In this document: positions 5,525-5,721 of the stretch, piece by piece
Position numbering within the stretch: the stretch's first letter is position 1
How the letters are laid out: every line of letters starts with the position of its first letter
Assembly (NCBI GenBank): GCA_021782065.1
Contig: JAJXVQ010000076.1
Location: 1-5,721, forward strand
Direction: 5' to 3'
Origin: Pseudomonadota bacterium
Lineage (GTDB): Bacteria > Pseudomonadota > Gammaproteobacteria > UBA1113
Length of the DNA: 5,721 nucleotides
Position numbers and translations under genes: made by a program
The notes under the pieces: generated by a model
What the model saw: only the letters and a program-made list of their open reading frames with translations
Databases searched by the model: none
What the model was told of the DNA's origin: nothing

Positions 5525-5553
5525 ACTATACGGGGTTACATAGGCTTTGTAAA
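5525..5553 (-). promoter_or_regulatory. mltB: Sigma-70 promoter of mltB
   Basis: On the minus strand a -35 box TTTACA (5553-5548) and a -10 box TATAGT (5530-5525) are separated by 17 bp, and each matches the consensus at five of six positions. Transcription would start near 5518 and give a leader of about 30 nt. The probable IS end at 5567 lies only 13 bp upstream of the -35. Confidence 0.7.
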
Positions 5554-5566
5554 CTATAGATATATA

Positions 5567-5721
5567 CAGGGCAACCGCATCTAAATTGCTAATTCTTTGA
5601 CCAAAGTGGTTCTATATTCATCATCAAGAGCTGCCATTTGTCTTTTTCGCTTAACACTTGCCTTCTTGAAAGTATCTTTACGAAGGATGTTGAGGGCAAT
5701 ATGCCTAAAGATAGCGTAATT
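5567..5721 (-). mobile_element. Partial ISAs1-family insertion sequence (one end)
   Basis: The element runs from its outer end at 5567 to the window edge and continues beyond. The outer end begins CAGGGCAACCGCATC. A CAGGG start is my recollection for ISAs1-type termini. The transposase stop codon is 14 bp inside this end. ISAs1 elements usually make target duplications of about 8-10 bp; the flank GATATATA (5559-5566) is the candidate, but the other end is outside the window. Confidence 0.75.
5581..5721 (-). CDS. ISAs1-family transposase, C-terminal fragment
   Basis: The frame enters from the right edge and ends at TAG (5583-5581), giving 46 visible C-terminal residues; the start lies outside the window. 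The peptide opens NYAIFRHIALNILRKD. The motif N-x-A-x-x-RHIALN-x-L-(R/K) followed by a basic stretch (KRKRQMA) is characteristic of the C-terminus of ISAs1-type DDE transposases, the family that includes the E. coli H-repeat proteins. The usual ending is a little different (a tryptophan-rich K-R-x-x-A-G-W block); here the Trp is replaced (MAALDDEYRTTLVKEL). Whether the gene is intact cannot be judged from this fragment. Confidence 0.8.
   Translation of the reverse strand, partial: NYAIFRHIALNILRKDTFKKASVKRKRQMAALDDEYRTTLVKELAI

Overview
The window looks like chromosome of a moderately AT-rich gammaproteobacterium. The evidence is the close similarity of bL21, bL27, Hsp33, Upp and MltB to their gammaproteobacterial relatives, and tRNAs with genomically encoded CCA ends. 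The flavour resembles Legionellales-type genomes, but the genus cannot be fixed from this sequence. Both edges carry insertion-sequence material.

Layout. (1) 1-513: at the left edge is a short basic reading frame that looks like the C-terminus of an IS4-type transposase. About 400 bp without a convincing gene follow. Next to the first tRNA this stretch holds two GGGACACT repeats, which resemble the arm sites of a tRNA-targeting integrase. (2) 514-802: three tRNA genes on the minus strand, transcribed in the order Val(TAC), Asp(GTC), Thr(TGT), from a strong promoter at 829-857. (3) 932-3445: a tight plus-strand operon of upp (uracil salvage), hslO (Hsp33 redox chaperone) and a two-domain GNAT acetyltransferase. 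(4) 3446-3788: a non-coding spacer holding an AT-rich inverted repeat and the rplU promoter. (5) 3789-4391: rplU-rpmA, ribosomal proteins bL21 and bL27; the usual downstream GTPase gene obg is not there. (6) 4412-4441: a 13-bp GC-rich hairpin in the convergent gap. (7) 4468-5487: a minus-strand gene for an MltB-type periplasmic lytic transglycosylase, with its own promoter at 5525-5553. (8) 5567-5721: the end of an ISAs1-family insertion sequence, transposase C-terminus plus probable terminal repeat, lying 13 bp upstream of the mltB -35 box.

The genes are mostly housekeeping: decoding, the ribosome, pyrimidine salvage, proteostasis and cell-wall turnover. I see no new multi-gene system. The parts most worth a second look are the probable integrase attachment remnant beside tRNA-Thr, the palindrome after rpmA, the IS that abuts the mltB promoter, and the GNAT protein of unknown substrate coupled to hslO.
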